From the NCBI GenBank assembly GCA_016706055.1, contig JADJKL010000003.1, positions 310,001-374,000 on the forward strand: DNA of 64,000 nt, written 5' to 3'. The position numbers were made by a program, and so were the translations under genes. Source of the DNA: Chitinophagaceae bacterium. GTDB taxonomy: Bacteria > Bacteroidota > Bacteroidia > Chitinophagales > Chitinophagaceae. Position 1 is the stretch's first letter. Each line of letters begins with the position of its first letter. The notes beneath the pieces were generated by a model. It did no database searches and was not told where the DNA came from. It saw only the letters and a program-made list of their open reading frames with translations. Below are positions 17,210-25,940 of the stretch, one piece after another.

Positions 17210-18469
17210 ATGAACAGCAAACTACGGCTTACCATTGTCAGTTTTTTACAATTCTTTGTATGGGGTGCATGGCTTATTACATTTGGCACTTACTTCTTTT
17301 CAAATAATATGGGCACTGGAGCACAGATTGGTGCCATCTTTTCAACCCTTGCTCTGGCATCTATTATTATGCCTGCACTTACAGGTATCATTGCTGATAA
17401 ATGGATCAATGCAGAACGGCTATATGGAGCCCTGCATATTTTATATGGAATAGCTCTTTTCTTTGTACCACAGGCGAAAGATGCAGATGGTTTGTATTAT
17501 ATAATCTTCGCAGCAATGCTGTGTTATATGCCTACGATTTCGTTGTCTAATTCTATTTCCTATACAATACTTAAACGGGAGAACTATGATGTAGTAAAAG
17601 TTTTTCCGCCAATAAGAGTTTGGGGAACTATTGGTTTCATCGTTGCCATGTGGGTTACCAATCTATCTGGTAGCAAGGCGAATACGAATCAATTTATTAT
17701 TGGAGGAGTTGCTGCCATACTATTAGGCATCTACTCATTTACCTTGCCCAAATGTCCTCCACTAAAATCAATAGCAAAAAAGGCTTCTATTATTGAACAA
17801 TTAGGATTAAATGCATTTAAGCTGTTTGCAAAATATAAAATGGCAGCTTTCTTTATTTTTTCTATGTTCCTTGGTGCTGCATTGCAGCTTACCAATATGT
17901 ATGGAGATACATTCCTCGACGATTTTAAAAAAGTGCCTGCGTATGGGCCTGAATCATTTGTCGTAAAATATTCTACTATTATTCTTTCTATTTCTCAAAT
18001 ATCTGAAACAGTATTTATTCTTGCCATTCCATTCTTCTTGAAAAAATTCGGAATAAAAAAGGTAATGCTCTTTTCCATGATAGCATGGGTGCTGCGGTTT
18101 GGATTGTTTGCTTATGGTAATCCTGCCGATGGTTTGTGGATGATCATTCTTTCTTGTATTGTGTATGGTCTTGCATTCGACTTCTTCAATATATCCGGTT
18201 CGCTGTTTGTAGAAACCACTACCGATCAATCCATTCGTTCCAGTGCTCAGGGATTGTTTATGATGATGACCAACGGCGTTGGTGCATTTCTCGGTAGCAT
18301 TATAAGTGGTTATGTAATTGATAAATACTTTACTACCGCTGGCGGCGACAGAATCTGGCACGACACATGGCTTGCTTTTGCCGCTTATGCATTGGTAGTG
18401 GCAATTCTGTTTGCAATCTTTTTCCGGCATAAACATAAACCGGAAGATGTGGCCAATGTGCAGCATTAG
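17210..18469 (+). CDS. Nucleoside permease, NupG-type MFS transporter
   Basis: A 419-aa, roughly twelve-helix major-facilitator protein resembling the nucleoside:H+ symporters NupG/XapB (start RLTIVSFLQFFVWGAWLITF, later IGAIFSTLALASIIMPALTGIIADKW). The ATG at 17210 is chosen because it begins at the conserved N-terminus; the upstream 25 codons read through the intergenic palindrome. The preferred nucleoside cannot be judged from sequence. Confidence 0.85.
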   Translation: MNSKLRLTIVSFLQFFVWGAWLITFGTYFFSNNMGTGAQIGAIFSTLALASIIMPALTGIIADKWINAERLYGALHILYGIALFFVPQAKDADGLYYIIFAAMLCYMPTISLSNSISYTILKRENYDVVKVFPPIRVWGTIGFIVAMWVTNLSGSKANTNQFIIGGVAAILLGIYSFTLPKCPPLKSIAKKASIIEQLGLNAFKLFAKYKMAAFFIFSMFLGAALQLTNMYGDTFLDDFKKVPAYGPESFVVKYSTIILSISQISETVFILAIPFFLKKFGIKKVMLFSMIAWVLRFGLFAYGNPADGLWMIILSCIVYGLAFDFFNISGSLFVETTTDQSIRSSAQGLFMMMTNGVGAFLGSIISGYVIDKYFTTAGGDRIWHDTWLAFAAYALVVAILFAIFFRHKHKPEDVANVQH

Positions 18470-18510
18470 GAATTTTATTTAGCCAGCAGAAGTACTACTA
18501 TCAGCTTTCG

Positions 18511-18538
18511 TTGCGTCGCACACTGCATCGTTCTGTTC
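18511..18538 (+). repeat. Second copy of the TTGCGTCGCAC...TCTGTTC repeat
   Basis: TTGCGTCGCAC, ten bases, TCTGTTC, as at 1504-1531. An imperfect inverted repeat (CCCTGCCCGAC against GTCAGGCGGGG) follows downstream to about 18582. The gap 18470-18665 holds no gene. Confidence 0.5.
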
Positions 18539-18665
18539 CCTGCCCGACTATTTTAGAATATATTTTAGATGGTCAGGCGGGGCTATTGAGCATTTGCAAT
18601 ATGTACTATTGTCTGCGATTATTTATTAATCCTTGTAAATTAACCCGCAAGATTTATTTTCGGGC

Positions 18666-19628
18666 ATGGCTTTATTAGAAGTAGTAGGTGCAGGCAAAAA
18701 AGAAAAGGAAAACTTTACAGTTAAGGATATCAATTTCTCTCAACAACCGTTGGAGAAAATTGCCATTGCAGGCGAAACAGGTTCCGGCAAAACAACCCTA
18801 CTGAAAATGATTGGCGGCCTTGCTCAACCCGATGAAGGCAATATTTATTTTGAAGGCGAAAGAGTTTTAGGTCCGTTGGAGAGATTACTTCCCGGGCATC
18901 CGCAGATTGCTTACCTGAGCCAGCATTTTGAATTAAGAAATAACTATAGAGTAGAAGAGGAGCTTGAAAGTAAGAACTTGCTGACGGAAGAAGCCGCCAA
19001 CAACATTTATCGCATCTGCCGGATTGAGCATTTATTAAAAAGAAAAACCGACCAGCTATCCGGCGGCGAAAGACAACGCATTGTACTGGCAAGGTTGCTA
19101 ACTACTTCTCCCAAATTATTATTGCTGGATGAACCTTTCTCTAATTTGGATGCGATACATAAGAACATAATTAAATCGGTGTTGCTGGATATTGGTACTC
19201 AACTAAATACCAGTTGCATTTTGGTATCGCATGATGCGGCGGACACACTTTATTGGGCTGATACGATTTATGTAATGAAAGAAGGTAAGATAGTGGAGCA
19301 AGGTACTCCGAAAACAATTTACAACGAACCGATTAATGAATATTGTGCAGGCCTGTTTGGTGAATATAATCTGCTGAATACAAAAAATGTAAAGCAGTTT
19401 TTCCCAAATGCTGCTGATAAAGAACAATTAATTGTGCGGCCAGAGCAATTTAGTATTACAACAGAAAGTAATAATGCTGCAAAAGGAATTGTGCAGACTG
19501 TTTACTTTTTCGGTAGTTATTATGTTGTTGATGTGCTGGTGAATGGGCAGTTGTTGCGGGTGAGAACGGGAGGGAAGGATTTGGTTGTTGGAGATAAGAT
19601 ATGGGTGTTATTCCAAAAACCATTATAA
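18666..19628 (+). CDS. ABC transporter ATP-binding protein with TOBE domain, orphan
   Basis: A 320-aa ATPase of the PotA/CysA/FbpC importer type. Walker A GETGSGKT is at residues 36-43, signature LSGGERQR at 131-138, Walker B LLLLDEP at 151-157 and the H-loop His189. The last 80 residues (LIVRPEQFSI and following) form a TOBE substrate-sensing domain. No permease or binding-protein gene adjoins it, so the cargo is unknown. Spermidine, sulfate or iron importers are the usual owners of this layout. Confidence 0.88.
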   Translation: MALLEVVGAGKKEKENFTVKDINFSQQPLEKIAIAGETGSGKTTLLKMIGGLAQPDEGNIYFEGERVLGPLERLLPGHPQIAYLSQHFELRNNYRVEEELESKNLLTEEAANNIYRICRIEHLLKRKTDQLSGGERQRIVLARLLTTSPKLLLLDEPFSNLDAIHKNIIKSVLLDIGTQLNTSCILVSHDAADTLYWADTIYVMKEGKIVEQGTPKTIYNEPINEYCAGLFGEYNLLNTKNVKQFFPNAADKEQLIVRPEQFSITTESNNAAKGIVQTVYFFGSYYVVDVLVNGQLLRVRTGGKDLVVGDKIWVLFQKPL

Positions 19629-19683
19629 TGATTTATGTTGTTTGTAAGTTAATGGTTCGTGGAGACACGAACCAAGGCGTAGA

Positions 19684-20160
19684 TTATTTAAAAATCTGAT
19701 TCAAAATGGTTTTTGATAATGTAAGTAGCATGTTTGCTCGTTCTTCTGACCTTTCGGATTCAAATGTGTAGTACAAAAGCTTGTCGTCTGAAAAATACCA
19801 ATTCATATCTCCTTTTTTGTCTCCTTCGATTAAATATTCTTCAACTTTAATTAACTTATTATTGTCGTAATAAAATGTACTTGATGTATTCATTTGCCGA
19901 TCATTCCCATTTTCTTTGATAACACCATTTACATTCTGAACATATTTGAGTAGATTCTTGTCATTAATAATTATTGACATGTCTGTTGTCATTTTAACTC
20001 CGAACTGCGGCTGGTCTAGAATTACTGTATCCTTTTGAACTGGTAAATCTGAAGAATTGATATTTAATACAATGGAATCAATTTGTTTTATTTTCAAACT
20101 GTCTTGTGAGTGAACGTTCAGAAAAATAAGAAGAAAAATAAAGAAAAATATTGTTTTCAT
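19684..20160 (-). CDS. Unknown secreted protein
   Basis: A 158-aa protein; the ATG at 20160 gives a strong signal peptide (MKTIFFFIFLLIFLNVHSQ), so the 14 upstream codons of the open frame are dropped. The mature part is hydrophilic and probably beta-rich (STFYYDNNKLIKVEEYLIEG). It is lone, convergent with the ABC ATPase gene. No family is recognised. Confidence 0.6.
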   Translation of the reverse strand: MKTIFFFIFLLIFLNVHSQDSLKIKQIDSIVLNINSSDLPVQKDTVILDQPQFGVKMTTDMSIIINDKNLLKYVQNVNGVIKENGNDRQMNTSSTFYYDNNKLIKVEEYLIEGDKKGDMNWYFSDDKLLYYTFESERSEERANMLLTLSKTILNQIFK

Positions 20161-20279
20161 AATAGTAAAAGATGATTTATTCGAGTACCTAGTCAAAGCC
20201 ACTATTTAAATTTACAGCATAATGTATATGCTTCAAAATAAGGATGATATTTTCCAAGAAATAGGTGCATGGCTTTCTA

Positions 20280-20996
20280 TTATTTTAGGTCAAATGAAAC
20301 TCCAAAAACTATTCCGGCACTCCAAAGTTTTTCTTGAACTGGAGCATCTTTGGTTTTAGTTAGTCCAAATCTAAAAGTTGGTTCTGCTGATAAATGTATT
20401 TTGTCTGTCAACTTATGGTCAATGCCAAAACTTACTAATGGCGAAAGCTCAACCTTATTGAAAACCGAGGTTGATGATTCGTTTTTTTTCTCTGTTTTTC
20501 CGTTGGAGTATTTATAAACTACTGACTGTTTTACATTAAGTAAAAAGTTTGTCATGAAGCCAGCGGTGGAAAAAAATCGAGTCTTGTTTTTACCGGACAC
20601 AAACTTTACTTTTAAAGGAATGCCAATGTATTGATATGAATGGGTTAAAGTTGCTTTGTTAGGTAAATCAGGGTTGGGTGGAATATATGTTAAGTCTTGT
20701 TCCGTCGTTTTGTACCCTTTGTTTGAATACTGTACTCCGGTTTCGAAGCCTAGAAATTCGGAAAAGCTAAAAGTTACATTAACACCTGTTGTGTAACCAA
20801 ACTTTGCTTTTTCATTATCGTTTCTACTTTCTATTACAAAGTCGGTAGAACTATTGCCATCTCCATTTTTAAGTGTTCTGAAGCTATAGTCGGGAGAGAA
20901 GCTGTAGCCAATGGAAATTTTGCTTGACTTTTTAGTTTTCTGTGCAAATATGTTTAATGTCAGCAATGTGAAGAATAAGATGAGGAACTGTTTCAT
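20280..20996 (-). CDS. PorT-like outer-membrane beta-barrel protein
   Basis: A 238-aa protein with a signal peptide (MKQFLILFFTLLTLNIFAQ) and regularly alternating amphipathic strands ending in VSFDLK, typical of the OMP_b-brl_2/PorT-like barrels common in Bacteroidota. SEFLGFETGVQYSNKGYK and QYIGIPLKVKF are characteristic. The specific function is unknown; most members are uncharacterised and not the gliding protein PorT itself. Confidence 0.8.
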   Translation of the reverse strand: MKQFLILFFTLLTLNIFAQKTKKSSKISIGYSFSPDYSFRTLKNGDGNSSTDFVIESRNDNEKAKFGYTTGVNVTFSFSEFLGFETGVQYSNKGYKTTEQDLTYIPPNPDLPNKATLTHSYQYIGIPLKVKFVSGKNKTRFFSTAGFMTNFLLNVKQSVVYKYSNGKTEKKNESSTSVFNKVELSPLVSFGIDHKLTDKIHLSAEPTFRFGLTKTKDAPVQEKLWSAGIVFGVSFDLK

Positions 20997-21152
20997 AGAA
21001 AGAATTTGGCTAGGTTAAGTTGTGAAGGCATAGCCAGTGTAGCAATCTGCCAACACATAAATATACAGCAGCAGATACCTTCATTCCAAATTCTTAAATC
21101 TGAAAACCGAATATTTTTCCTTGTTATGTTGATTTGCTTGATAATTGAGGAA

Positions 21153-21190
21153 CGCAACGTCCCCTTCGGGAGAAATTGCTGGGAAATAAG
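21153..21190 (+). repeat. Third copy of the GCAACGTCC repeat in a gene-free gap
   Basis: CGCAACGTCCCCTTC, then TTGCTGGGAAATAAG, matching 8827-8856 in inverse orientation. The surrounding interval 20997-21353 has no supported gene; it also has ACACATAAATATAC (about 21054-21067), shared with 9597-9610. Confidence 0.5.
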
Positions 21191-21353
21191 GGAGGTGTTT
21201 TTTATTCTTTAATTTTCGGTGGAGTAAAAAATTGCTGTGTGAGGTTGCTCAACAAAAGCCATCCCAACATATTTTTTTCTGTATTCGTTTGGTAGCAGAC
21301 GTAGGCAAATCCAATGTTGTACGTCACTTTTAAACCATTTTGCTCTATTTATT

Positions 21354-22118
21354 TTATTCTGTTGGAAAAAAATGTAACTTCCTTTGTAATAATGGAAAGC
21401 TGTCTATTGAGAAACTATGTAATAAAATAGTGTTGCTTTTCCCGTTTAGATCACCTTTAATCTCAAGTTGCCCATTCGGTTTGAGCAAATAATTTAAAGT
21501 GTCTGTGCCTTGCATGGCACCCTCGACTTTTTGAGGAAATAAAATTATTTGATGGTTTAGTGTGTCTTTGGAATAATAATACCTCATACGATTATTAATG
21601 TCCATAGAAAATATTATTATAGCCTTTTTATTTTCAATTTCATATTCCATCCAATAACGCCAACGACTTTTAGAATTTTCAATTGCCTGCAATGTGTCGG
21701 TATTTACAATTTGTACATCAACTTTATAAATTTGGGTCTTCTTTTTTGAAATAATGTTTTTTTGGTATTGCTTGAAAGCACCAGCTGTATTAAATGTAAA
21801 TGCAGTTACAAATAGAATACCCAAAGCGATTAATAGAAGTTTATTTATTTTATATTTTGAATTACTGTTGTTGATGGCTTTCAAGGTTGTTGGTTGTTGC
21901 AGTATAAATATTTTGGTCAATTGCTTTACATATGGATACAATAGAAACAATGTAACAAGTAGTAGAAATGTGGCAAAATATAAAACGCCAACGCTAAAAG
22001 AGTAGTTCATCATACATACATTCAAATAAATGCCTGCAAGCATCATAAGCCCTAATACCAATGTTCTGTTATGCAGTATTAATAAAGCTGCTATAATCTC
22101 AAGGGCTCCACTAAACAT
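21354..22118 (-). CDS. DoxX-like membrane protein, C-terminal part (frameshifted, part 2 of 2)
   Basis: True coding joins from the upstream frame near 22163: GLLWPLLGVGKTYQMFSG leads into the listed start. Three or four more membrane helices follow (EIIAALLILHNRTLVLGLMM is typical of DoxX-like proteins), then a soluble C-terminal domain of about 130 residues not recognised further. The DoxX family includes quinone-linked membrane subunits and many proteins of unknown role. Confidence 0.6.
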   Translation of the reverse strand: MFSGALEIIAALLILHNRTLVLGLMMLAGIYLNVCMMNYSFSVGVLYFATFLLLVTLFLLYPYVKQLTKIFILQQPTTLKAINNSNSKYKINKLLLIALGILFVTAFTFNTAGAFKQYQKNIISKKKTQIYKVDVQIVNTDTLQAIENSKSRWRYWMEYEIENKKAIIIFSMDINNRMRYYYSKDTLNHQIILFPQKVEGAMQGTDTLNYLLKPNGQLEIKGDLNGKSNTILLHSFSIDSFPLLQRKLHFFPTE

Positions 22119-22638
22119 TTGATAAGTTTTCCCTACTCCAAGTAATGGCCATAGTAACCCATTTTTGGTTGCCTAGGGAATTTGTTAATTGATAAAGATT
22201 TGGAGTTGGCATTTGAACTGGAATTAGTTTTTCAATTCCATAGCCAACTGTTATTATTGATAATGCAAGGCGTAAAAGAATTGTCAACCAAAAATGTAAA
22301 TCATTGTATGATTTTCTTTTTCTGTCTAGAAAAAACCAAATAGAAGCAATTAACAGAGACGCAAGAATAAAAAATAGATGTTCGGAGAAATCAATTACAC
22401 TTTCAGGCTGGAAAGTTTCTTTGTCAAAAGCGAAATGTAATATATAGTCATTTAGCCATAAACCAATTGGCATATAAAATTTGTCAAACCAATTGAATAC
22501 ACTTTCATTATACCCAAACATCATAACATATAAGTCAGGGCTGAATAAGAAATGCCAAACAAAATAAATAAAGAAGAAAAGAAAAATGAACTTCTTAGTC
22601 CTTGCCCACGGAATGCTGTTCAGGGAATTGGCAGTCAT
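22111..22638 (-). CDS. DoxX-like membrane protein, N-terminal part (part 1 of 2)
   Basis: The first 160 or so residues have four hydrophobic helices and the stretch LRLALSIITVGYGIEKLIPVQ. One extra base in the A-run at about 22162-22166 shifts the frame; the last residues are out of register. The intact protein would be about 427 aa. An alternative, less likely, is two overlapping genes (8-bp overlap). Confidence 0.6.
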   Translation of the reverse strand: MTANSLNSIPWARTKKFIFLFFFIYFVWHFLFSPDLYVMMFGYNESVFNWFDKFYMPIGLWLNDYILHFAFDKETFQPESVIDFSEHLFFILASLLIASIWFFLDRKRKSYNDLHFWLTILLRLALSIITVGYGIEKLIPVQMPTPNLYQLTNSLGNQKWVTMAITWSRENLSNV

Positions 22639-22872
22639 TTTAAATTATGCTGTTTTATTATAAACGAGGTTTCAAATAAAGTGGCGTACAATACTTAAAT
22701 TTATGATATAAGATGTACTACACAAAATAAAGTTGATCTTGAAAATCAACACTTTTAGTGTTATAATTTTTATATGACATTAGTACAATCTATTTTTTTG
22801 TTTAGAATATTTTTGATGAACATCGGGATGTTAAAAAATGCTGAGTAGAATTACAGAACGATGAAGAAGTGA

Positions 22873-22908
22873 TTATCTTTTATTCTTTCGCTGGAAGAAT
22901 AAAGATAA
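22873..22908. other. Strong hairpin in the gap before trxA
   Basis: TATCTTTTATTCTT pairs with AAGAATAAAGATA, with one bulged base and a 7-nt loop. It lacks a clean T-run on either side, so termination is only possible. The rest of 22639-22962 holds no gene I can support. Confidence 0.45.
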
Positions 22909-22962
22909 CAAATCAGAGATTGCAACAGAAGATGATAGTAGCAATGTAGCTGGGTAACAAAA

Positions 22963-22986
22963 CCACCTTCGCCAAGGCTACGGTGG
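22963..22986. repeat. TCGCCAAGGCTA palindromic repeat, copy 1
   Basis: An imperfect palindrome CCACC...GGTGG around TCGCCAAGGCTA. The same core recurs at 38009-38036. On the minus strand it is followed by TTTTGTT, so it could be a second terminator behind trxA. Confidence 0.55.
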
Positions 22987-22990
22987 ACAA

Positions 22991-23029
22991 AGAAAAATCC
23001 CAAACTCCTTTTTAACTGGAATTTGGGAT
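22991..23029 (-). terminator. Rho-independent terminator of trxA
   Basis: On the minus strand ATCCCAAATTCC pairs with GGAGTTTGGGAT, and TTTTTCTTT follows. It starts 24 nt after the trxA stop codon. Confidence 0.75.
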
Positions 23030-23052
23030 CTGTTATTTGTAATTTCTTTTAC

Positions 23053-23370
23053 TTAAATATGTGCTTCAATTTTTTTTACAAAATTTCCTTTGGGTTGTGC
23101 ACCTACTAATTTGTCAACCACTTCGCCACCTTTGATGAAAAGAATAGCAGGGATGGAAGTGATACCATAGTTCATGGATACCTGTGGATTGTTGTCAACA
23201 TTTAGTTTACCCACATTTACTTTGCCATCATACTCTTTGCTCAGCTCTTCAATAACTGGTCCGATTGCACGGCATGGTCCACACCACTCTGCCCAGAAAT
23301 CTACTACTGTTAATTTATCTGAAGACAATACATCTGTTTGAAAATTTGCGTCGTTAAACTCTTTTGCCAT
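23053..23370 (-). CDS. trxA: Thioredoxin
   Basis: A 105-aa thioredoxin with the redox motif WCGPC at residues 29-33, the buried Asp of VVDFWAEW and the cis-proline Pro74 in TSIPAILF. It is a cytosolic disulfide reductant; clients here could include MsrA and the free methionine sulfoxide reductase encoded in this window. It is monocistronic with its own -7 box and terminator. Confidence 0.95.
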   Translation of the reverse strand: MAKEFNDANFQTDVLSSDKLTVVDFWAEWCGPCRAIGPVIEELSKEYDGKVNVGKLNVDNNPQVSMNYGITSIPAILFIKGGEVVDKLVGAQPKGNFVKKIEAHI

Positions 23371-23431
23371 TGTTATTACTTTTATTTGTGAATGGAAGTT
23401 GATTAATTAATATTTTCTTCTTAGAGGAGGA

Positions 23432-23439
23432 CAAATTTA
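23432..23439 (-). promoter_or_regulatory. -7 promoter box of trxA
   Basis: The minus strand reads TAAATTTG, a full match to TAnnTTTG, 61 nt upstream of the trxA ATG. No clear -33 box is seen. Confidence 0.4.
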
Positions 23440-23549
23440 AGTCCATTCGGTTGATTATGCAGCTCTGTCGTGGATTTGTGTAAAACTTGTCAGCTACGTA
23501 TGTCAGATAGCTTACAAATATGCTAAAATGGCTACTGTCTTAATGAATT

Positions 23550-25682
23550 CTAAACAGTAACGACCTGCACATCAAACTCTGGACTTGCTTCGAGGAACTG
23601 AACCATTTCGTCATTCATTTCAAATCCGCTGCTCATCGTTACGAGGCTGATCTTTAATTTTTCTTTTGGTACGCCCAATGAAAAACGTAAAGTGGTCATA
23701 CCGGGATGTGCTTTTACATTTTGCTCAATGAATTTTACCGTCTCAGGTTTTAAGTCCTGCGGATGTGCTTCGATGGTTACTTGTTTGGTCATTACCCGTT
23801 TCATCGTTTCTGCCAGCGAAACAGATTGCACTTTTAACTCAAAAGTTTCCTGATTATAACGTTGTTTTAAAAACCCATTGATTAACACAGTGCTGCCTTG
23901 TTGCAGTATGGGCGTTAAACGCATATAGTCTTCGGTGAATAAAGGAAACTCTGTTTTGCCAGAATAATCTTCAATTACAAAGTTGCCATATTTGTTTCCG
24001 CTCTTGGCAACACGGTGTTGTGCATCTACCACTAAGCCAACAAGACGGAAAGGCCTGTTGGGATTTGATTGCATGTTGATAGATTCTTTAAACTCAATAA
24101 AGTCGGCAATAGGAGTAACACCGTAATGCCGCATTTCGAATTTGTAATTATCTAATGGATGGCCACTTAAAAATATTCCTGTTACATCTTTTTCTTTATT
24201 TAATTGGATGACCAATGGCCAGGGTTCGCATTCAGGAATCCGTGGTGGCGGTATTTCCATGGTAATGGGAAGGTCGCCAAATAAAGTGTTAGCTGTATTG
24301 GTGTTTTGATTAGTGTAAACCTGCCCGTACTTAATTATTTTTTCTAAGCCATTGATTATTTCTCCTTCCGGCACATTGAAATATTGTGTTCTGGTGTGCT
24401 CTGGAAAACAATCAAAAGCTCCGGCATAGGCAAGGCTCTCCAATGTTTTTTTATTAACGGTGCGTTGATTGATGCGTTTGATAAAATCAAATATATCTGT
24501 GTATGCTCCGCCTTTTTTTCCTTCTTCGATTATACTTTCGATGGCTGCATCTCCAATACCTTTTAATCCGCCGAGGCCGAAACGAATTTCACCTTTGCTA
24601 TTTACAGCAAATCCTTTTAATGATTCATTGATATCTGGCCCGAGTACTTTTAATCCCATTCGCTTACACTCTTCCATAAAGAAAGTAATCTTATCTGTGC
24701 TGCCAGCATTGTTTAGTACAGCCGACATATATTCAGCAGGGTAGTGGGCTTTTAAATAGGCAGTTTGATATGCTACATATGCATAACAGGTGGAGTGAGA
24801 TTTATTAAAGGCATATTGTGCAAATGCTTCCCAGTCGGTCCAAATCTTTTCTAACTTTTCGGCAGGTAACAATTTGGCTGTAGCACCTTCAATAAACTGT
24901 GCTTTCATTTTATCCAGCACCGATTTTTGTTTTTTACCCATTGCCTTTCGCAATACATCCGCATCACCTTTGCTAAAGCCGGCTAATTTTTGTGCCAGCA
25001 ACATTACCTGTTCCTGGTAAACGGTGATACCGTAAGTTTCTTCGAGATACTCCTGCATCTCGGGCAAATCATATTGAATCGCTTCTCTTCCATGCTTACG
25101 GTCAATGTAATTGGGGATGTAGGCAATCGGACCGGGACGATACAAGGCGTTCATTGCAATCAAGTCGCCAAACTTATCGGGTTTTAATTCCCGTAAATAT
25201 TTTTGCATACCTGCACTTTCAAATTGGAAAGTGCCAATGGTAGCAGCATGTTGATAGAGTTCAAATGTTTTTTCATCATCCAACGGAATAGTATCTATGT
25301 CAATCGTTACGCCATGCATTTGTTTGATGAGAGCTAATGCATTTTTAATGATGGTCAGGGTTTTTAAACCCAAAAAGTCCATCTTGATAACACCTGCATC
25401 TTCAATTACATTTCCTTCAATTTGTGTAAGCCATAGATTGGATTCTTTTGAAGTGGCAATAGGAATCAGTTCCATCAAATCTTTTGGTGCGATGATAATT
25501 CCTGCAGCATGAATTCCTGTATTACGAACAGAGCCTTCTAGTCGTTCAGCTTCATGCAAAATTTTACTGAGTATGGAATCGGTATCCTTATAAATATCAC
25601 GAAGCTTTTTTACATTCTCCATATCATCACTTCCCAAACCATCTTTTTCTTCTAAAGATTTTTCTCCGTCTTTTATTTTCAT
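23550..25682 (-). CDS. dnaE: DNA polymerase III alpha subunit, C-terminal part (frameshifted gene, part 4 of 4)
   Basis: The listed start is internal; coding resumes at about 25734 with LVPDRPGTELRRVLHAP. It holds the rest of the palm/fingers (GIHAAGIIIAPKDL, YRPGPIAYIPNYIDRKHG, YGITVYQEQVMLLAQ), the helix-hairpin-helix region (RINQRTVNKKTLESLAYAGAFD) and an OB-fold (FRLVGLVVDAQHRV, GSTVLINGFLKQR). It is the catalytic subunit of the replicative polymerase. The natural stop is at 23550. Confidence 0.93.
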   Translation of the reverse strand: MKIKDGEKSLEEKDGLGSDDMENVKKLRDIYKDTDSILSKILHEAERLEGSVRNTGIHAAGIIIAPKDLMELIPIATSKESNLWLTQIEGNVIEDAGVIKMDFLGLKTLTIIKNALALIKQMHGVTIDIDTIPLDDEKTFELYQHAATIGTFQFESAGMQKYLRELKPDKFGDLIAMNALYRPGPIAYIPNYIDRKHGREAIQYDLPEMQEYLEETYGITVYQEQVMLLAQKLAGFSKGDADVLRKAMGKKQKSVLDKMKAQFIEGATAKLLPAEKLEKIWTDWEAFAQYAFNKSHSTCYAYVAYQTAYLKAHYPAEYMSAVLNNAGSTDKITFFMEECKRMGLKVLGPDINESLKGFAVNSKGEIRFGLGGLKGIGDAAIESIIEEGKKGGAYTDIFDFIKRINQRTVNKKTLESLAYAGAFDCFPEHTRTQYFNVPEGEIINGLEKIIKYGQVYTNQNTNTANTLFGDLPITMEIPPPRIPECEPWPLVIQLNKEKDVTGIFLSGHPLDNYKFEMRHYGVTPIADFIEFKESINMQSNPNRPFRLVGLVVDAQHRVAKSGNKYGNFVIEDYSGKTEFPLFTEDYMRLTPILQQGSTVLINGFLKQRYNQETFELKVQSVSLAETMKRVMTKQVTIEAHPQDLKPETVKFIEQNVKAHPGMTTLRFSLGVPKEKLKISLVTMSSGFEMNDEMVQFLEASPEFDVQVVTV

Positions 25683-25722
25683 TGGAGCATGTAATACTCT
25701 TCTTAATTCTGTACCCGGACGA

Positions 25723-25923
25723 TCAGGAACTAAGTTTGGTGAGCATTCTGCTTTCCGGTAATGGAAGATCCATTACTCTGGCCACATCGGCAATGCTTGA
25801 CTTGGCAGCCATGGTACCGTAGGTAATAATTTGTGCTACCTGATTCTTGCCATATTTTTCTACTACGTAATCAATTACTTTCTGTCTTCCCTCATCATCA
25901 AAGTCGGTATCTATATCCGGCAT
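25723..25923 (-). CDS. dnaE: DNA polymerase III alpha subunit, active-site segment (part 3 of 4)
   Basis: It begins at MPDIDTDFDDEGR, which carries the two catalytic aspartates of the PDxDxDF motif, followed by VVEKYGKNQVAQIITYGTMAAKS. In-frame sequence actually extends upstream to about 26020 (GRGSAAGSVVAYC). An extra base near 25735-25740 (CTTAGTT where CTAGTT fits) throws the frame out after MLTKL. Confidence 0.9.
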   Translation of the reverse strand: MPDIDTDFDDEGRQKVIDYVVEKYGKNQVAQIITYGTMAAKSSIADVARVMDLPLPESRMLTKLSS

Positions 25924-25940
25924 TGATTTACGATCGGGAT

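Noticed and set aside
17954..18466. 170-codon minus-strand frame opposite the nucleoside permease
   Set aside because: It is antisense to a conserved transporter; its Cys/His-rich composition is what the complement of membrane-helix codons gives.
21354..22638. Two separate overlapping membrane genes
   Set aside because: The second frame, read upstream of its ATG, continues a DoxX-like helix directly from the first, so one gene with an extra base fits better.
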